A stretch of 64,000 bases of DNA. It comes from Streptomyces sp. HB132 (GTDB taxonomy: Bacteria > Actinomycetota > Actinomycetes > Streptomycetales > Streptomycetaceae). The DNA is taken from NCBI RefSeq assembly GCF_016909575.1, contig NZ_JAFBGA010000016.1, forward strand, positions 111,424 through 175,423, read 5' to 3'. Shown here piece by piece: positions 7,447 to 16,151 of this stretch (position 1 is its first letter; each line of letters begins with the position of its first letter). Below the pieces are notes generated by a model. The model ran no database searches. It was given only the letters and a program-made list of their open reading frames with translations, and was not told where the DNA came from. The position numbers and the translations under genes are program-made.

Positions 7447-10275
7447 ATGCCCCCACGCACCCGCACGCTCAGAGCCGCCACAGTCGCGGCCGTCCTCGCC
7501 CTCGGTACGTCCCTGCTCGCCTCGGCGCCCAGCGCCGGCGCGGCGGAGCCGAAGCCCCTCGCCGTCACCGACCACTGCCGAAGTCAGTGCGCGGACATCC
7601 TGCCGCCAGGTGAGAACGGCAACGCCACGCTCGTCGAGATCCTCGGCAACAAGGCGTTCGGCACGCACCCCGCGCACAGCGACGACCAGCTCGACCGCTA
7701 CAACGGCCTGGTCGCGGGTCACACGAGCCTCACGGACCAGAAGCTGACCGACTTCTTCAACGACGCCTCCTTCGGGGTCGCCGCCGACCAGGTCGAGTCC
7801 GTGACGAAGCCGCGCGACGACGTCACGATCACCCGCGACAAGAAGAGCGGCGTCCCCCACATCAAGGGCACCACCCGCTACGGCACCGAGTTCGGCGCGG
7901 GGTTCGCCGCCGGGCAGGACCGGCTGTGGCTCATGGACCTCTTCCGGCACATCGGGCGCGGCCAGCTGACCTCCTTCGCCGGGGGAGCCCTGGCCAACCA
8001 GGGGCTGGAGCAGCAGTTCTGGCCGCAGGCGCCCTACACGGAGGCGGACCTGGAAGCCCAGGTCGAATTCATCCGGACGTCCGAGGGCCCGCGCGGTGAG
8101 CAGGCGATGGCCGATGCGCAGGCCTACGTCGACGGCATCAACTCCTACCGGGAGAAGTCCAAGAACGGCCGCTACTTCCCGGGGGAGTACGTCCTCACCG
8201 GGAAGATCGACTCCATCACCAACGTGGGTGAGATCCAGCCGTTCGAGCTGACCGACCTGATCTCGATCGCCTCCGTCGTCGGCGGACAGTTCGGCGGGGG
8301 AGGCGGCGGCGAGGTGCAGGCCGCGCTCTCCCTGCTCGCCGCCCAGCAGAAATACGGTGTCGAGGAGGGCACCCGCGTCTGGGAGTCCTTCCGCCAGCGC
8401 AACGACCCCGAGGCCGTCCTCACCGTCCACGACGGCACCTCGTTCCCCTACGCGGGCAAGCCCGACCAGGCCCGCGGCACCGCCCTCCCCGACGCGGACT
8501 CGGTCACTCCCGAACCGCTGATATACGACCGCACCGGCTCGGCGGGCACCGACGCGAAGGCCCCCGTGAAGGCGCCGGCCGCGCTCGAGCCGCTGCAGGG
8601 CATGTACGACGACGGAGTCATCCCGGAGGGAGCCCTGCCCGGATCCGGCGACGGTGCCCAGAAGCGGGGCATGTCCAACGCGCTCCTGGTGTCGGGCAAG
8701 CACACCGCGAGCGGTAACCCCATCGCCGTCATGGGTCCCCAGACCGGCTACTTCGCCCCGCAGCTGATGATGCTCCAGGAGCTCCAGGGGCCCGGCATCA
8801 GCGCCCGTGGCGTCTCCTTCGCGGGCGTCGGCATGTACATCCAGATGGGCCGCGGCCAGGACTACGCCTGGAGCGCCACCTCGGCGGGCCAGGACATCAC
8901 CGACACGTACGCCGTCGAGCTCTGTGAAGCCGACGGTTCCGCACCCTCCAAGAGCTCCACGCACTACCGCGACGACGGTGTCTGCACGCCCATGGAGAAG
9001 ATGGAACGCACCAACTCCTGGAAGCCCACCGTCGCCGACTCCACCGCCAAGGGCTCCTACCGGATGCAGGTGTGGCGCACGGACTACGGCATCGTCACCC
9101 ACCGCGCCACGGTGGGCGGCAAGCCCGTCGCGTACACCTCGCTGCGTACCACCTACCGCCACGAGGCCGACTCGATCATCGGCTTCCAGATGCTCAACGA
9201 CCCGGCCCTCGTCACGGACGCGGCCTCCTTCCAGCGGGCGGCCGGCCACATCGACTACGCCTTCAACTGGTTCTACGCCGACTCGCGCACCGCGGCCTTC
9301 TACAACAGCGGCATGAATCCGGTGCGCGCCGCCGGAGTCGACCCGGCGCTGCCGGTCAAGGCCGAGAAGGCGTACGAGTGGAAGGGCTACGACCCCGCCG
9401 CCAACACCGCCACGTACACACCCTTCGCCGAGCACCCGCACTCCAGCGGCCAGGACTACTACATCTCCTGGAACAACCGTCAGGCCAAGGACTACGCCAC
9501 CGCCGCGTTCGGCTTCGGCGCGGTACACCGGGGTGACCTGCTCGACGACCGGGTGTCCGCACTCGTCGAGGAGGGCGGCGTGACCCGCGCCTCCCTCACC
9601 CGCGCCATGGCGGAGGCGGCTCTCACCGACCTCCGGGGCGAGCAGTTGCTGCCCGAACTCCTGAAGGTGCTGCGGTCCCAGCCGGTCACCGACCCGGCGC
9701 TCGACACCGTGGTGCAGCAGCTGGACTCGTGGCGGGCGGCGGGTGCGCAGCGCAAGGAGACCAGCTCCGGATCGCACACGTACACGCACGCGGACGCGGT
9801 ACGGATCATGGACGCCTGGTGGCCGAAGCTTGTCGAGGCCGAGTTCCGTCCCGGCCTGGGCGACGGCCTCTACGCGGCACTGACCGCGAACCTGGCCACG
9901 GACGAGTCCCCGGCAGCCAGTCACGGGCCGAGCGGGGCGCACAGCGGCTCCGCGTTCCAGTACGGCTGGTGGGGCTTCGCGGACAAGGACCTGCGCCAGG
10001 TCCTCGGACAGCCCGTCAAGGGGCCGCTGGCGAATACGTACTGCGGCAACGGCGACCTGAGCGCCTGCCGTTCCGCGCTGCTCGGCACGCTGAAGGAGGC
10101 GGCCGCCGCGCCCGCGACCACGGTCTACCCGGGTGACGACAGCTGCAAGGCCGGTGAGCAGTGGTGCACCGACGCGATCGTGCACCGTCCGCTGGGCGGG
10201 ATCTCGCAGAAGGCGATCCACTGGCAGAACCGGCCGACCTACCAGCAGGTCGTGGAGTTCCCCTCGCACCGCTGA
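7447..10275 (+). CDS. Secreted penicillin acylase-family Ntn hydrolase
   Basis: A 942-residue precursor of the penicillin acylase (S45) family. A signal peptide covers about residues 1-32 (Arg-rich start, hydrophobic core, ...SAGAAEP). The alpha chain follows, then a spacer ending at KRGMSNALLVSG. Ser410 would be the N-terminal nucleophile freed by autoproteolysis, with the next strand SGNPIAVMGPQTGYF matching the family. The length suits the acyl-homoserine-lactone, aculeacin or cyclic-lipopeptide acylase branch; which amide it cuts cannot be told. ATG 7447 has a strong Shine-Dalgarno sequence. It is a single-gene unit ending at a perfect hairpin shared with the convergent muramidase gene. 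Confidence 0.9.
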   Translation: MPPRTRTLRAATVAAVLALGTSLLASAPSAGAAEPKPLAVTDHCRSQCADILPPGENGNATLVEILGNKAFGTHPAHSDDQLDRYNGLVAGHTSLTDQKLTDFFNDASFGVAADQVESVTKPRDDVTITRDKKSGVPHIKGTTRYGTEFGAGFAAGQDRLWLMDLFRHIGRGQLTSFAGGALANQGLEQQFWPQAPYTEADLEAQVEFIRTSEGPRGEQAMADAQAYVDGINSYREKSKNGRYFPGEYVLTGKIDSITNVGEIQPFELTDLISIASVVGGQFGGGGGGEVQAALSLLAAQQKYGVEEGTRVWESFRQRNDPEAVLTVHDGTSFPYAGKPDQARGTALPDADSVTPEPLIYDRTGSAGTDAKAPVKAPAALEPLQGMYDDGVIPEGALPGSGDGAQKRGMSNALLVSGKHTASGNPIAVMGPQTGYFAPQLMMLQELQGPGISARGVSFAGVGMYIQMGRGQDYAWSATSAGQDITDTYAVELCEADGSAPSKSSTHYRDDGVCTPMEKMERTNSWKPTVADSTAKGSYRMQVWRTDYGIVTHRATVGGKPVAYTSLRTTYRHEADSIIGFQMLNDPALVTDAASFQRAAGHIDYAFNWFYADSRTAAFYNSGMNPVRAAGVDPALPVKAEKAYEWKGYDPAANTATYTPFAEHPHSSGQDYYISWNNRQAKDYATAAFGFGAVHRGDLLDDRVSALVEEGGVTRASLTRAMAEAALTDLRGEQLLPELLKVLRSQPVTDPALDTVVQQLDSWRAAGAQRKETSSGSHTYTHADAVRIMDAWWPKLVEAEFRPGLGDGLYAALTANLATDESPAASHGPSGAHSGSAFQYGWWGFADKDLRQVLGQPVKGPLANTYCGNGDLSACRSALLGTLKEAAAAPATTVYPGDDSCKAGEQWCTDAIVHRPLGGISQKAIHWQNRPTYQQVVEFPSHR

Positions 10276-10300
10276 GTCCTGACCGCGAGGTGTTCTCGAC

Positions 10301-10335
10301 CGCCGGACGGGCCGGGCTCCCCGGCCCGTCCGGCG
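10301..10335. terminator. Bidirectional terminator hairpin
   Basis: A perfect 16-bp stem (10301-10316 with 10320-10335, 3-nt loop) lies between two convergent genes. Confidence 0.75.
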
Positions 10336-10353
10336 CTCCGTACGCCATGCTCC

Positions 10354-11622
10354 TCAGCGATACAGCAGGTGGTTCCTCCGCACCTTCCGGAACGCCGCGA
10401 GGTCGGCCGCCCAGGCTCCCGCCACCTCGTCCGTGTCCGCCCCCGCGTCGATCATCGTGCGGACCCGGGTGTTGCCCGTGAGCTTGTCGATCCAGTTGTC
10501 CGAACGCCAGGCGAACCCGCTCCACGTCCGCTTTGCCGTGATCAGCAGCGCGATTCCGGTGCGTACGGGGTCGAAGGCCTCCCGGTCCTGGACGTGCACC
10601 TGCACCCCGCCCACCGTCTTCCCCTGGAACTTGGAGAAGGTCGGGGCGAAGTACGCCTCACGGAAGGCGACCCCGGGCAGCTCCAGGCCGTTGGCGGCCT
10701 CCGCCCAGCGGTGGTCGACGCCCTCCGCGCCGAGCAGTTCGAACGGTCGTGTCGTGCCCCGGCCCTCGGAGAGGTTCGTCCCCTCGAACAGGCACGTCCC
10801 GGAGTAGACCAGCGCCGTCTCCGGGGTCGGCATGTTGGGGCTCGGCGGCACCCACGGCAGGCCCGTCGCGTCGAAGAAGTCCCCGCGCCGCCACCCGGAC
10901 ATCTTCACGACGTCCAGCTCCACGGGCCCGTCCGCCAGGAACTCCTCGTTGAACAGCAGCGCCAGCTCCGCCACCGTCATGCCGTGCGCCTGCGAGATCT
11001 CCCTGCGCCCCACGAACGTCGCGAACGCCGGATCGAGCACCGGACCCAGCGCCGCCCGCCCGGTCACCGGGTTCGGCCGGTCCAGGACGACGAGCCGCTT
11101 GCCCGCGAGCGCCGCCGCCTCCATGCAGTCGTACAGGGTCCAGATGTACGTGTAGAACCGGGAGCCGGCGTCCTGGATGTCGAAGACCACCGTGTCGACG
11201 CCCGAGGCGGTGAAGACGTCGGCCAGCGGCTGCCCGCTCTTCAGATAGGTGTCGTAGACCGGCAGCCCGGTCGCCGGGTCGTCGTAGCGCCCCTCCGAGC
11301 CGCCCGCCTGCGCGGTCCCCCGGAAGCCGTGCTCGGGGCCGAAGACGGCCGTCAGGTTCACGCGCTCGTCGGGGTGCATCACGTCGACGATGTGCCGTAC
11401 GTCGCCGGTGATCCCGGTCGGGTTGGTGACGACACCCACCTTCTGCCCGGCCAGCAGCCGGTACCCGTCGGCGGCCAGCCGGTCGAAGCCGGTACGGACC
11501 CGGGGTCGGCCGGTGCCCTGTCCCTGCCCGGCGGCCACGGCCGTTCCCGGACCGGCGGCGGTCGTCGCGAGGGCTCCCATCGCACCCCCGACAGCCAGCA
11601 ATCCACGCCTGGAAAGGGTCAT
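10354..11622 (-). CDS. NamZ-like exo-N-acetylmuramidase (DUF1343), Tat-exported
   Basis: A 422-residue DUF1343 protein, the family that includes NamZ (GH171), which removes N-acetylmuramic acid from peptidoglycan ends. The start at ATG 11622 gives a Tat signal (SRRGLLAVGGAMGAL, then Ala-rich to AVAAG) and is preceded by GGAGGT at good spacing; the longer frame from 11664 lacks one. Family marks include VGVVTNPTGI, VFGPEHGFRG, FDIQDAGSRFYTYIWT, VLDRPNP and EGTNLSEGRGTTRPFE. It acts outside the membrane on cell-wall fragments, probably for turnover or recovery. It has no operon partner. Confidence 0.9.
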   Translation of the reverse strand: MTLSRRGLLAVGGAMGALATTAAGPGTAVAAGQGQGTGRPRVRTGFDRLAADGYRLLAGQKVGVVTNPTGITGDVRHIVDVMHPDERVNLTAVFGPEHGFRGTAQAGGSEGRYDDPATGLPVYDTYLKSGQPLADVFTASGVDTVVFDIQDAGSRFYTYIWTLYDCMEAAALAGKRLVVLDRPNPVTGRAALGPVLDPAFATFVGRREISQAHGMTVAELALLFNEEFLADGPVELDVVKMSGWRRGDFFDATGLPWVPPSPNMPTPETALVYSGTCLFEGTNLSEGRGTTRPFELLGAEGVDHRWAEAANGLELPGVAFREAYFAPTFSKFQGKTVGGVQVHVQDREAFDPVRTGIALLITAKRTWSGFAWRSDNWIDKLTGNTRVRTMIDAGADTDEVAGAWAADLAAFRKVRRNHLLYR

Positions 11623-11743
11623 TCGGCTACCTCCATGATCGTGACGACTGTCATGGTCACGCACGCTAGCGCGGGCGCGGGGCGCACGGAACGGGCGCGA
11701 CCGGGCAGATTCCCAGTCCTGCCCCGTACCCCTTCCCCGATCA

Positions 11744-11757
11744 CATACCGACTGGTT
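11744..11757. promoter_or_regulatory. Candidate TetR operator upstream of SDR/ligase operon
   Basis: The 13-base string CATACCGACTGGT (11744-11756) is repeated on the opposite strand at 19801-19813, upstream of the phosphotransferase/acyl-CoA dehydrogenase operon. It lies about 40 bases before ATG 11796 of the operon that ends with a TetR gene. Confidence 0.55.
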
Positions 11758-11795
11758 AGTCTGCCGGGAGACGACGGCTGAGAGAGGCGGGACCG

Positions 11796-12560
11796 ATGAG
11801 TACGGTGCAGGGCGCTGGCGTAGTGGTGACGGGAGCCGGAGGCGGCATCGGGGCCGCCCTCGCCCGCAGATTCGCCGCCGAGGGCGCGCGGGTCGTGGTC
11901 AACGACCTCGACGCCGACCGGATCAGGCCTCTCGCCGAGGAGATCGGCGGCACCGTGGTCGCCGGTGACGCCTCGCAGATCGTGGGCGCCGCGCGTGACG
12001 CGCTCGACGGCACGGTGGACGTCTACTGCGCCAACGCCGGCCTCGCCTCGGGCGGCGACGCCTTCGCCGAGGAGGACGTCTGGGCGGCGGCCTGGGACGT
12101 CAACGTCATGTCCCACGTCCGTGCGGCCAAGGCGCTGCTGCCGGACTGGCTGGAGCGCGGCAGCGGCCGCTTCGTGTCCACCGCGTCGGCCGCCGGGCTG
12201 CTGACGATGATCGGCGCCGCCCCGTACAGCGTCACCAAGCACGGGGCGGTCGCCTTCGCCGAGTGGCTCTCGCTGACCTACCGGCACCGTGGCGTCAAGG
12301 TCCACACGATCTGCCCCCAGGGCGTGCGTACGGACATGCTCACGGCGGCCGGCTCCGCGGGCGAGCTCGTGCTCGCGCCCACCGCGATCGAGCCGGAGGC
12401 CGTCGCCGAGGCCCTGTTCGACGCCATGGAGCAGGACCGCTTCCTCGTCCTGCCGCACCCCGAGGTGGCGGGCTACTACCGCGCCCGCGCCAAGGACCCC
12501 GACCAGTGGATCGGCAACATGAACCACCTGCAGCGGAAGTGGGAGGAGACCGGCGCGTGA
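11796..12560 (+). CDS. Short-chain dehydrogenase/reductase
   Basis: A 254-residue classical SDR. The cofactor motif is TGAGGGIG (residues 10-17), NDLDADR suggests NAD(H) preference, the structural motif is CANAG, and the catalytic YSVTK is followed by ICPQGVRTDM. It is the first gene of a three-gene operon: its stop overlaps the GTG of the acyl-CoA ligase (GTGA, 12557-12560) and a TetR gene follows. The context suggests oxidation or reduction of a hydroxyacyl/ketoacyl-CoA or a related alcohol in lipid breakdown, but the substrate is not defined. Start ATG 11796 follows a purine-rich GAGAGGCGGGACC. Confidence 0.88.
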   Translation: MSTVQGAGVVVTGAGGGIGAALARRFAAEGARVVVNDLDADRIRPLAEEIGGTVVAGDASQIVGAARDALDGTVDVYCANAGLASGGDAFAEEDVWAAAWDVNVMSHVRAAKALLPDWLERGSGRFVSTASAAGLLTMIGAAPYSVTKHGAVAFAEWLSLTYRHRGVKVHTICPQGVRTDMLTAAGSAGELVLAPTAIEPEAVAEALFDAMEQDRFLVLPHPEVAGYYRARAKDPDQWIGNMNHLQRKWEETGA

Positions 12561-14224
12561 CCGAGTCGATCTACGCGGCGAAGCCCTGGACCGCCCTGCT
12601 CAGCGAGGCCCAGCTCGCCCCTCTCCGTCCGGCGGAGACGATGGTGCACGCGTTCCGTGAGGCCGTCCGGCGGGCCCCTGAGCACACCGCGCTCGCCTAC
12701 TTCGACGGGCGCCTCAGCTACCGCGAGACCGACGAGCTGTCCGACTCCGTGGCCGGGCACCTCGCGGCCGAGGGGCTGCGGCGCGGCGACCGCGTCGCGG
12801 TCATGCTCCAGAACACCCCGCACTTCGTGCTCGCCGTGCTCGGTGCCTGGAAGGCGGGCGCGACCGTCGTCCCCCTCAACCCGATGTACAAGTCAGGCGA
12901 GGTCGGGCACGTGCTGAAGGACGCCGAGGTGACCGCCCTGATCTGTTCCGACCGGGCCTGGGAGTCCTGGCTGCGGGCCACCGCGGAGGCAACCGGGAGC
13001 GTGAGGATCGCCGTCACGGCCTGCGAGCTCGACCTCCAATCGGTCGACGACCCGCGGGTGCTCGGCTTCGAGCGGCTGCCCGCGCCCGGCCCGGACGACC
13101 GGGCGGCCGACCTGGTGGCCGTGGCCCGCCGCGGGCTCGCCGCCCCGGAGGGCCGGGAGCTCACCGCCGCGGACACCGCCCTGATCAGTTACACCTCCGG
13201 GACGAGCGGCACGCCCAAGGGGGCCATCAACTCCCAGGGCAACATCATGGTCAACGCCGAACGGCAGCGGGCCGGACACCCCATCGGTGAGGGCTCGGCC
13301 TACTTCGCGCTGGCCCCGCTCTTCCACATCACCGGCATGGTGTGCCAGCTCGCCGCGTGCGTCGCCAACGCGGGCACCCTGGTCCTGGCCTACCGTTTCG
13401 AGGCGAGCGTCGTCCTGGAGGCCTTCGCGGAGCACCGACCGGCCTACACGGTGGGCCCGTCGACCGCCTTCATGGCGCTCGCCGCGCACCCCGGTGTCAC
13501 CAGGGAGCACTTCGCCTCCTTCCAGGTGCTCTCCTCCGGCGGCGCACCCCTGCCGCCCGCACTCGTGGAGAAGTTCCGCGAGGACCTCGGCCCGTACATC
13601 CGCAACGGCTACGGACTCACCGAGTGCACCGCGCCGTGCGCCTCCGTACCGCCGGAGCGCGAGGCACCCGTCGACCCCCTCTCCGGGACGCTCTCGGTCG
13701 GTGTCCCCGGCCCCGACACCCTGGTCCGGATCATCGACGAGAAGGGCGACGACGTCCCCTTCGGCGAGCAGGGGGAGATCGCCGTACGGGGACCGCAGGT
13801 CGTCTCCGGCTACTGGAACCTGCCCGAGGCCACCGAGGCCGCGTTCCCGGACGGGGAGCTGCGCACCGGGGACATCGGATTCATGGACACGGCGGGCTGG
13901 CTCTACGTCGTGGACCGCAAGAAGGACATGATCAACGCCTCCGGCTTCAAGGTGTGGCCGCGGGAGGTGGAGGACGTCCTCCACACCCACCCGGCGGTCC
14001 GCGAGGCGGCGGTCGTGGGCGTTCCCGACGCCTACCGCGGGGAGACGGTCCGGGCCTACGTCAGCCTGCGGCCCGGGGCGGAGACGGAACCCGGCGAGCT
14101 GAGCGCGTACTGCAAGGACCGGCTCGCCGCCTACAAGTATCCCCGCGAGGTGGAGATCCTGGCCGAACTCCCCAAGACGGCGAGTGGGAAGATCCTCAGG
14201 CGGGAACTGCGTTCCCCCCGTTAG
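12557..14224 (+). CDS. AMP-forming acyl-CoA ligase (FadD-like)
   Basis: A 555-residue ANL-superfamily ligase that would activate a carboxylic acid with ATP and CoA. Motifs are the P-loop YTSGTSGTPKG from Tyr212, the adenylate-binding NGYGLTECTAP, the hinge-region LRTGDIGFMDTAGWLYVVDRKKDMI and the C-terminal PKTASGKILRRELR with the catalytic Lys. The start was set at GTG 12557, overlapping the SDR stop by four bases, a translational-coupling arrangement. The similar length and order to FadD3/FadD13-type enzymes points to fatty or steroid-side-chain acids, but specificity is not readable. A TetR gene follows 39 bases downstream. Confidence 0.92.
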   Translation: MTESIYAAKPWTALLSEAQLAPLRPAETMVHAFREAVRRAPEHTALAYFDGRLSYRETDELSDSVAGHLAAEGLRRGDRVAVMLQNTPHFVLAVLGAWKAGATVVPLNPMYKSGEVGHVLKDAEVTALICSDRAWESWLRATAEATGSVRIAVTACELDLQSVDDPRVLGFERLPAPGPDDRAADLVAVARRGLAAPEGRELTAADTALISYTSGTSGTPKGAINSQGNIMVNAERQRAGHPIGEGSAYFALAPLFHITGMVCQLAACVANAGTLVLAYRFEASVVLEAFAEHRPAYTVGPSTAFMALAAHPGVTREHFASFQVLSSGGAPLPPALVEKFREDLGPYIRNGYGLTECTAPCASVPPEREAPVDPLSGTLSVGVPGPDTLVRIIDEKGDDVPFGEQGEIAVRGPQVVSGYWNLPEATEAAFPDGELRTGDIGFMDTAGWLYVVDRKKDMINASGFKVWPREVEDVLHTHPAVREAAVVGVPDAYRGETVRAYVSLRPGAETEPGELSAYCKDRLAAYKYPREVEILAELPKTASGKILRRELRSPR

Positions 14225-14263
14225 AACAGTTCACGCGCGGTACGAGAGGGCAGGTGGCGGCAA

Positions 14264-14857
14264 ATGGCCAAGGCGACGGACGGGAACGGTACGCCCGTCC
14301 CCCAGAGGCTGCTGGCCGCCGCCACCCGGCTCTTCGCGGAGCAGGGCTACGACCGCACCTCCGTCCAGGAGATCGTCGAGGCGGCGGGCGTCACCAAAGG
14401 GGCGCTCTACCACTACTTCGGCTCCAAGGAGGACCTCCTGCAGGAGGTCTACGCCCGGGTGCTGCGACTCCAGCAGGAGCGGCTCGACGCCTACGCGAAC
14501 GCCGAGGCGCCGATCGAGCAGCGACTGCGCGACGCGGCGGCGGACGTGGTCGTCACGACCATCGAGAACCTCGACGACGCCTCGATCTTCTTCCGCTCCA
14601 TGCACCACCTGAGCCCCGAGAAGAACAAGCAGGTGCGGATCGAGCGCCGCCGCTACCACGAGCGCTTCCGGGCCCTGGTCGAGGAGGGGCAGCGGGCCGG
14701 GGTGTTCTCCACGGCGACCCCGGCCGACCTGGTCGTCGACTACCACTTCGGCTCGGTCCACCACCTGTCCACCTGGTACAGCCCCGACGGCCCGCTCAGC
14801 CAGCAGGAGGTCGCGGACCACCTGGCCGACCTGCTGCTGCGGGCTCTTCGTCCCTGA
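14264..14857 (+). CDS. TetR-family regulator of the SDR/acyl-CoA ligase operon
   Basis: A 197-residue TetR regulator. The N-terminal helix-turn-helix is at residues 14-60 (LLAAATRLFAEQGYDRTSVQEIV, then TKGALYHYFGSKEDLLQEVYA). The ligand domain resembles the KstR2-like group found beside acyl-CoA genes. As the last gene of the operon it probably represses its own promoter through the ACCGACTGGT-type site at 11744, and perhaps the distant operon behind the site at 19802. Its 3' end overlaps the convergent LysR gene by 62 bases, which is unusual here. Confidence 0.87.
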   Translation: MAKATDGNGTPVPQRLLAAATRLFAEQGYDRTSVQEIVEAAGVTKGALYHYFGSKEDLLQEVYARVLRLQQERLDAYANAEAPIEQRLRDAAADVVVTTIENLDDASIFFRSMHHLSPEKNKQVRIERRRYHERFRALVEEGQRAGVFSTATPADLVVDYHFGSVHHLSTWYSPDGPLSQQEVADHLADLLLRALRP

Positions 14858-15734
14858 CGTCCCTGACGAAGGCCAGCCGTTCCAGCAGCGCCCTCGCCGC
14901 CGGATTACGCGGTGCGGGGGCCCGGCCCGCCAGGACCACGGTCCGGCCCGGTTCGGGCTGACGGATGCTGAGGCACGGCAGCCCGGCGTCCTCCCCGATA
15001 CGGCGTGGCACGATCGCCACGCCGATGCCGGCCCTGACGAGGTCGATGAGCAGCCGGATCTGGGTGACGTCGCAGGTGATCCTGCGCTCCAGACCGCAGT
15101 GGTCCGCGAGCCTGCGCACCGCGGTCTCCAGGCCGGTGCCCGCCCGGAAGTCCACGAACGGCTCGTCGGCGAGGTCCTTGATCAGCGTGCGCCCGGCGCT
15201 CGCCAACGGGTGGCCCGGCGCGGTGACCAGCACGAGTTCCTCGTGCCAGGTGGCGAACGCGGTGATGCCGTCGGGAAGTCCGGCCGCGTCGGGGGCGAGA
15301 TAGGCGAGATCCAGCTCGCCGGCACGGACGCCCTCGATCAGGTCGGGGGTCGTCGCCTCCCGCAGCGAGATCTGCACCCCGGGACGCAGCCGGTGGAAGG
15401 AGGCGAGTTCGGCGGCCAGATCCACGCAGGTCAGCGTCTGGATCGTGCCGACGCGCACCCGCCCGGTGTGCAGCCCGGCGACCGATGACACCGCGTCCCG
15501 GGCCGCCTCCGTGCCCGCGAGCACCGCACGGGCCGCGGGGACGAGCGCCAGGCCCGCCTCGGTCGGCACCACGCGCCTGCCCGTCCGGTCGAACAGCTCC
15601 GCGCCCAGTTCGCGTTCCAGGTTCTTCACGGACGTGCTGAGAGCCGACTGCACGATCAGTTCGGCGCGGGCGGCAGCGGTGAAACTGCCGTGCGTGAGTA
15701 CGGCCATGAAGTGCCGGAGCTGGCGGATTTCCAC
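14796..15734 (-). CDS. LysR-family transcriptional regulator
   Basis: A 312-residue LysR regulator. The winged helix-turn-helix is at residues 1-60 (VEIRQLRHFMAVLTHGSFTAAARAEL, then SALSTSVKNLERELGAELFDR), followed by a two-lobe periplasmic-binding-like effector domain (TGRVRVGTIQT ... VRAGIGVAIVPRRI). GTG 15734 was chosen because it starts the conserved EIRQLRHF segment; the longer open frame upstream is not conserved-looking. It faces away from the zinc aminopeptidase gene, whose start lies 417 bases off, so its target is uncertain. The C-terminal Pro/Gly-rich tail is the part that overlaps the convergent TetR gene. Confidence 0.88.
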   Translation of the reverse strand: MEIRQLRHFMAVLTHGSFTAAARAELIVQSALSTSVKNLERELGAELFDRTGRRVVPTEAGLALVPAARAVLAGTEAARDAVSSVAGLHTGRVRVGTIQTLTCVDLAAELASFHRLRPGVQISLREATTPDLIEGVRAGELDLAYLAPDAAGLPDGITAFATWHEELVLVTAPGHPLASAGRTLIKDLADEPFVDFRAGTGLETAVRRLADHCGLERRITCDVTQIRLLIDLVRAGIGVAIVPRRIGEDAGLPCLSIRQPEPGRTVVLAGRAPAPRNPAARALLERLAFVRDVRDEEPAAAGRPGGPRPPAG

Positions 15735-16151
15735 GCATCTAATATAGCGATGGCTGCGATCGAATCCATCTGTTGGACCGAACGGTGTGCTCCGATGGAA
15801 CCTCGGAACATGACAACTCTGTTGCGCGGATTCCTCGTTCAGCCGCTCCGGAGGGCAGCAGCGTTCCTCCGCACCCTCGCCCTGGCGGACCATCAGCCCT
15901 CGGGGGGTTACTGAGGCCCGGCGCGGAACGCCGCAGGCGGACCTGTCGCCGGCTGGGCTCCGGCGGAGGTGAACCGTCCTCCCGTGTGTCCGATAGGCGG
16001 ACAGTGCTGTCCGAATTCCACTCTTGACGGTACGCGGACATTCATTGAGCATCGGGGGCGCACTTCGCACCACCGCTCCAGGTCCCGGCCGTGCACGGCC
16101 GGGAACCCCCTGCACGTTCCGTCAGTCCCCGAACGGAATCCGGAGCCCTCG
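15735..16151. other. Divergent intergenic region, LysR / aminopeptidase
   Basis: About 417 bases that probably hold both promoters. Near the LysR start it is A/T-richer (TCTAATATAGCGATGG at about 15738-15753), which fits a LysR binding/promoter site. I see no ORF with gene-like features and no RNA gene. Confidence 0.45.

Noticed and set aside
7297..10269. A 990-codon open frame antisense to the acylase gene
   Set aside because: It is the frame shadow of a high-G+C gene: low-complexity Val/Gly/Arg sequence, no domain and no ribosome site. The plus-strand frame has a signal peptide and catalytic Ser410.
7447..10275. Naming the acylase as a true penicillin or AHL acylase
   Set aside because: The family is clear, but residues deciding the substrate cannot be judged by eye.
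11796..14857. Part of an antibiotic biosynthetic cluster (SDR plus AMP ligase plus TetR)
   Set aside because: No carrier protein, synthase, tailoring enzyme or exporter is nearby; the set fits fatty-acid catabolism.
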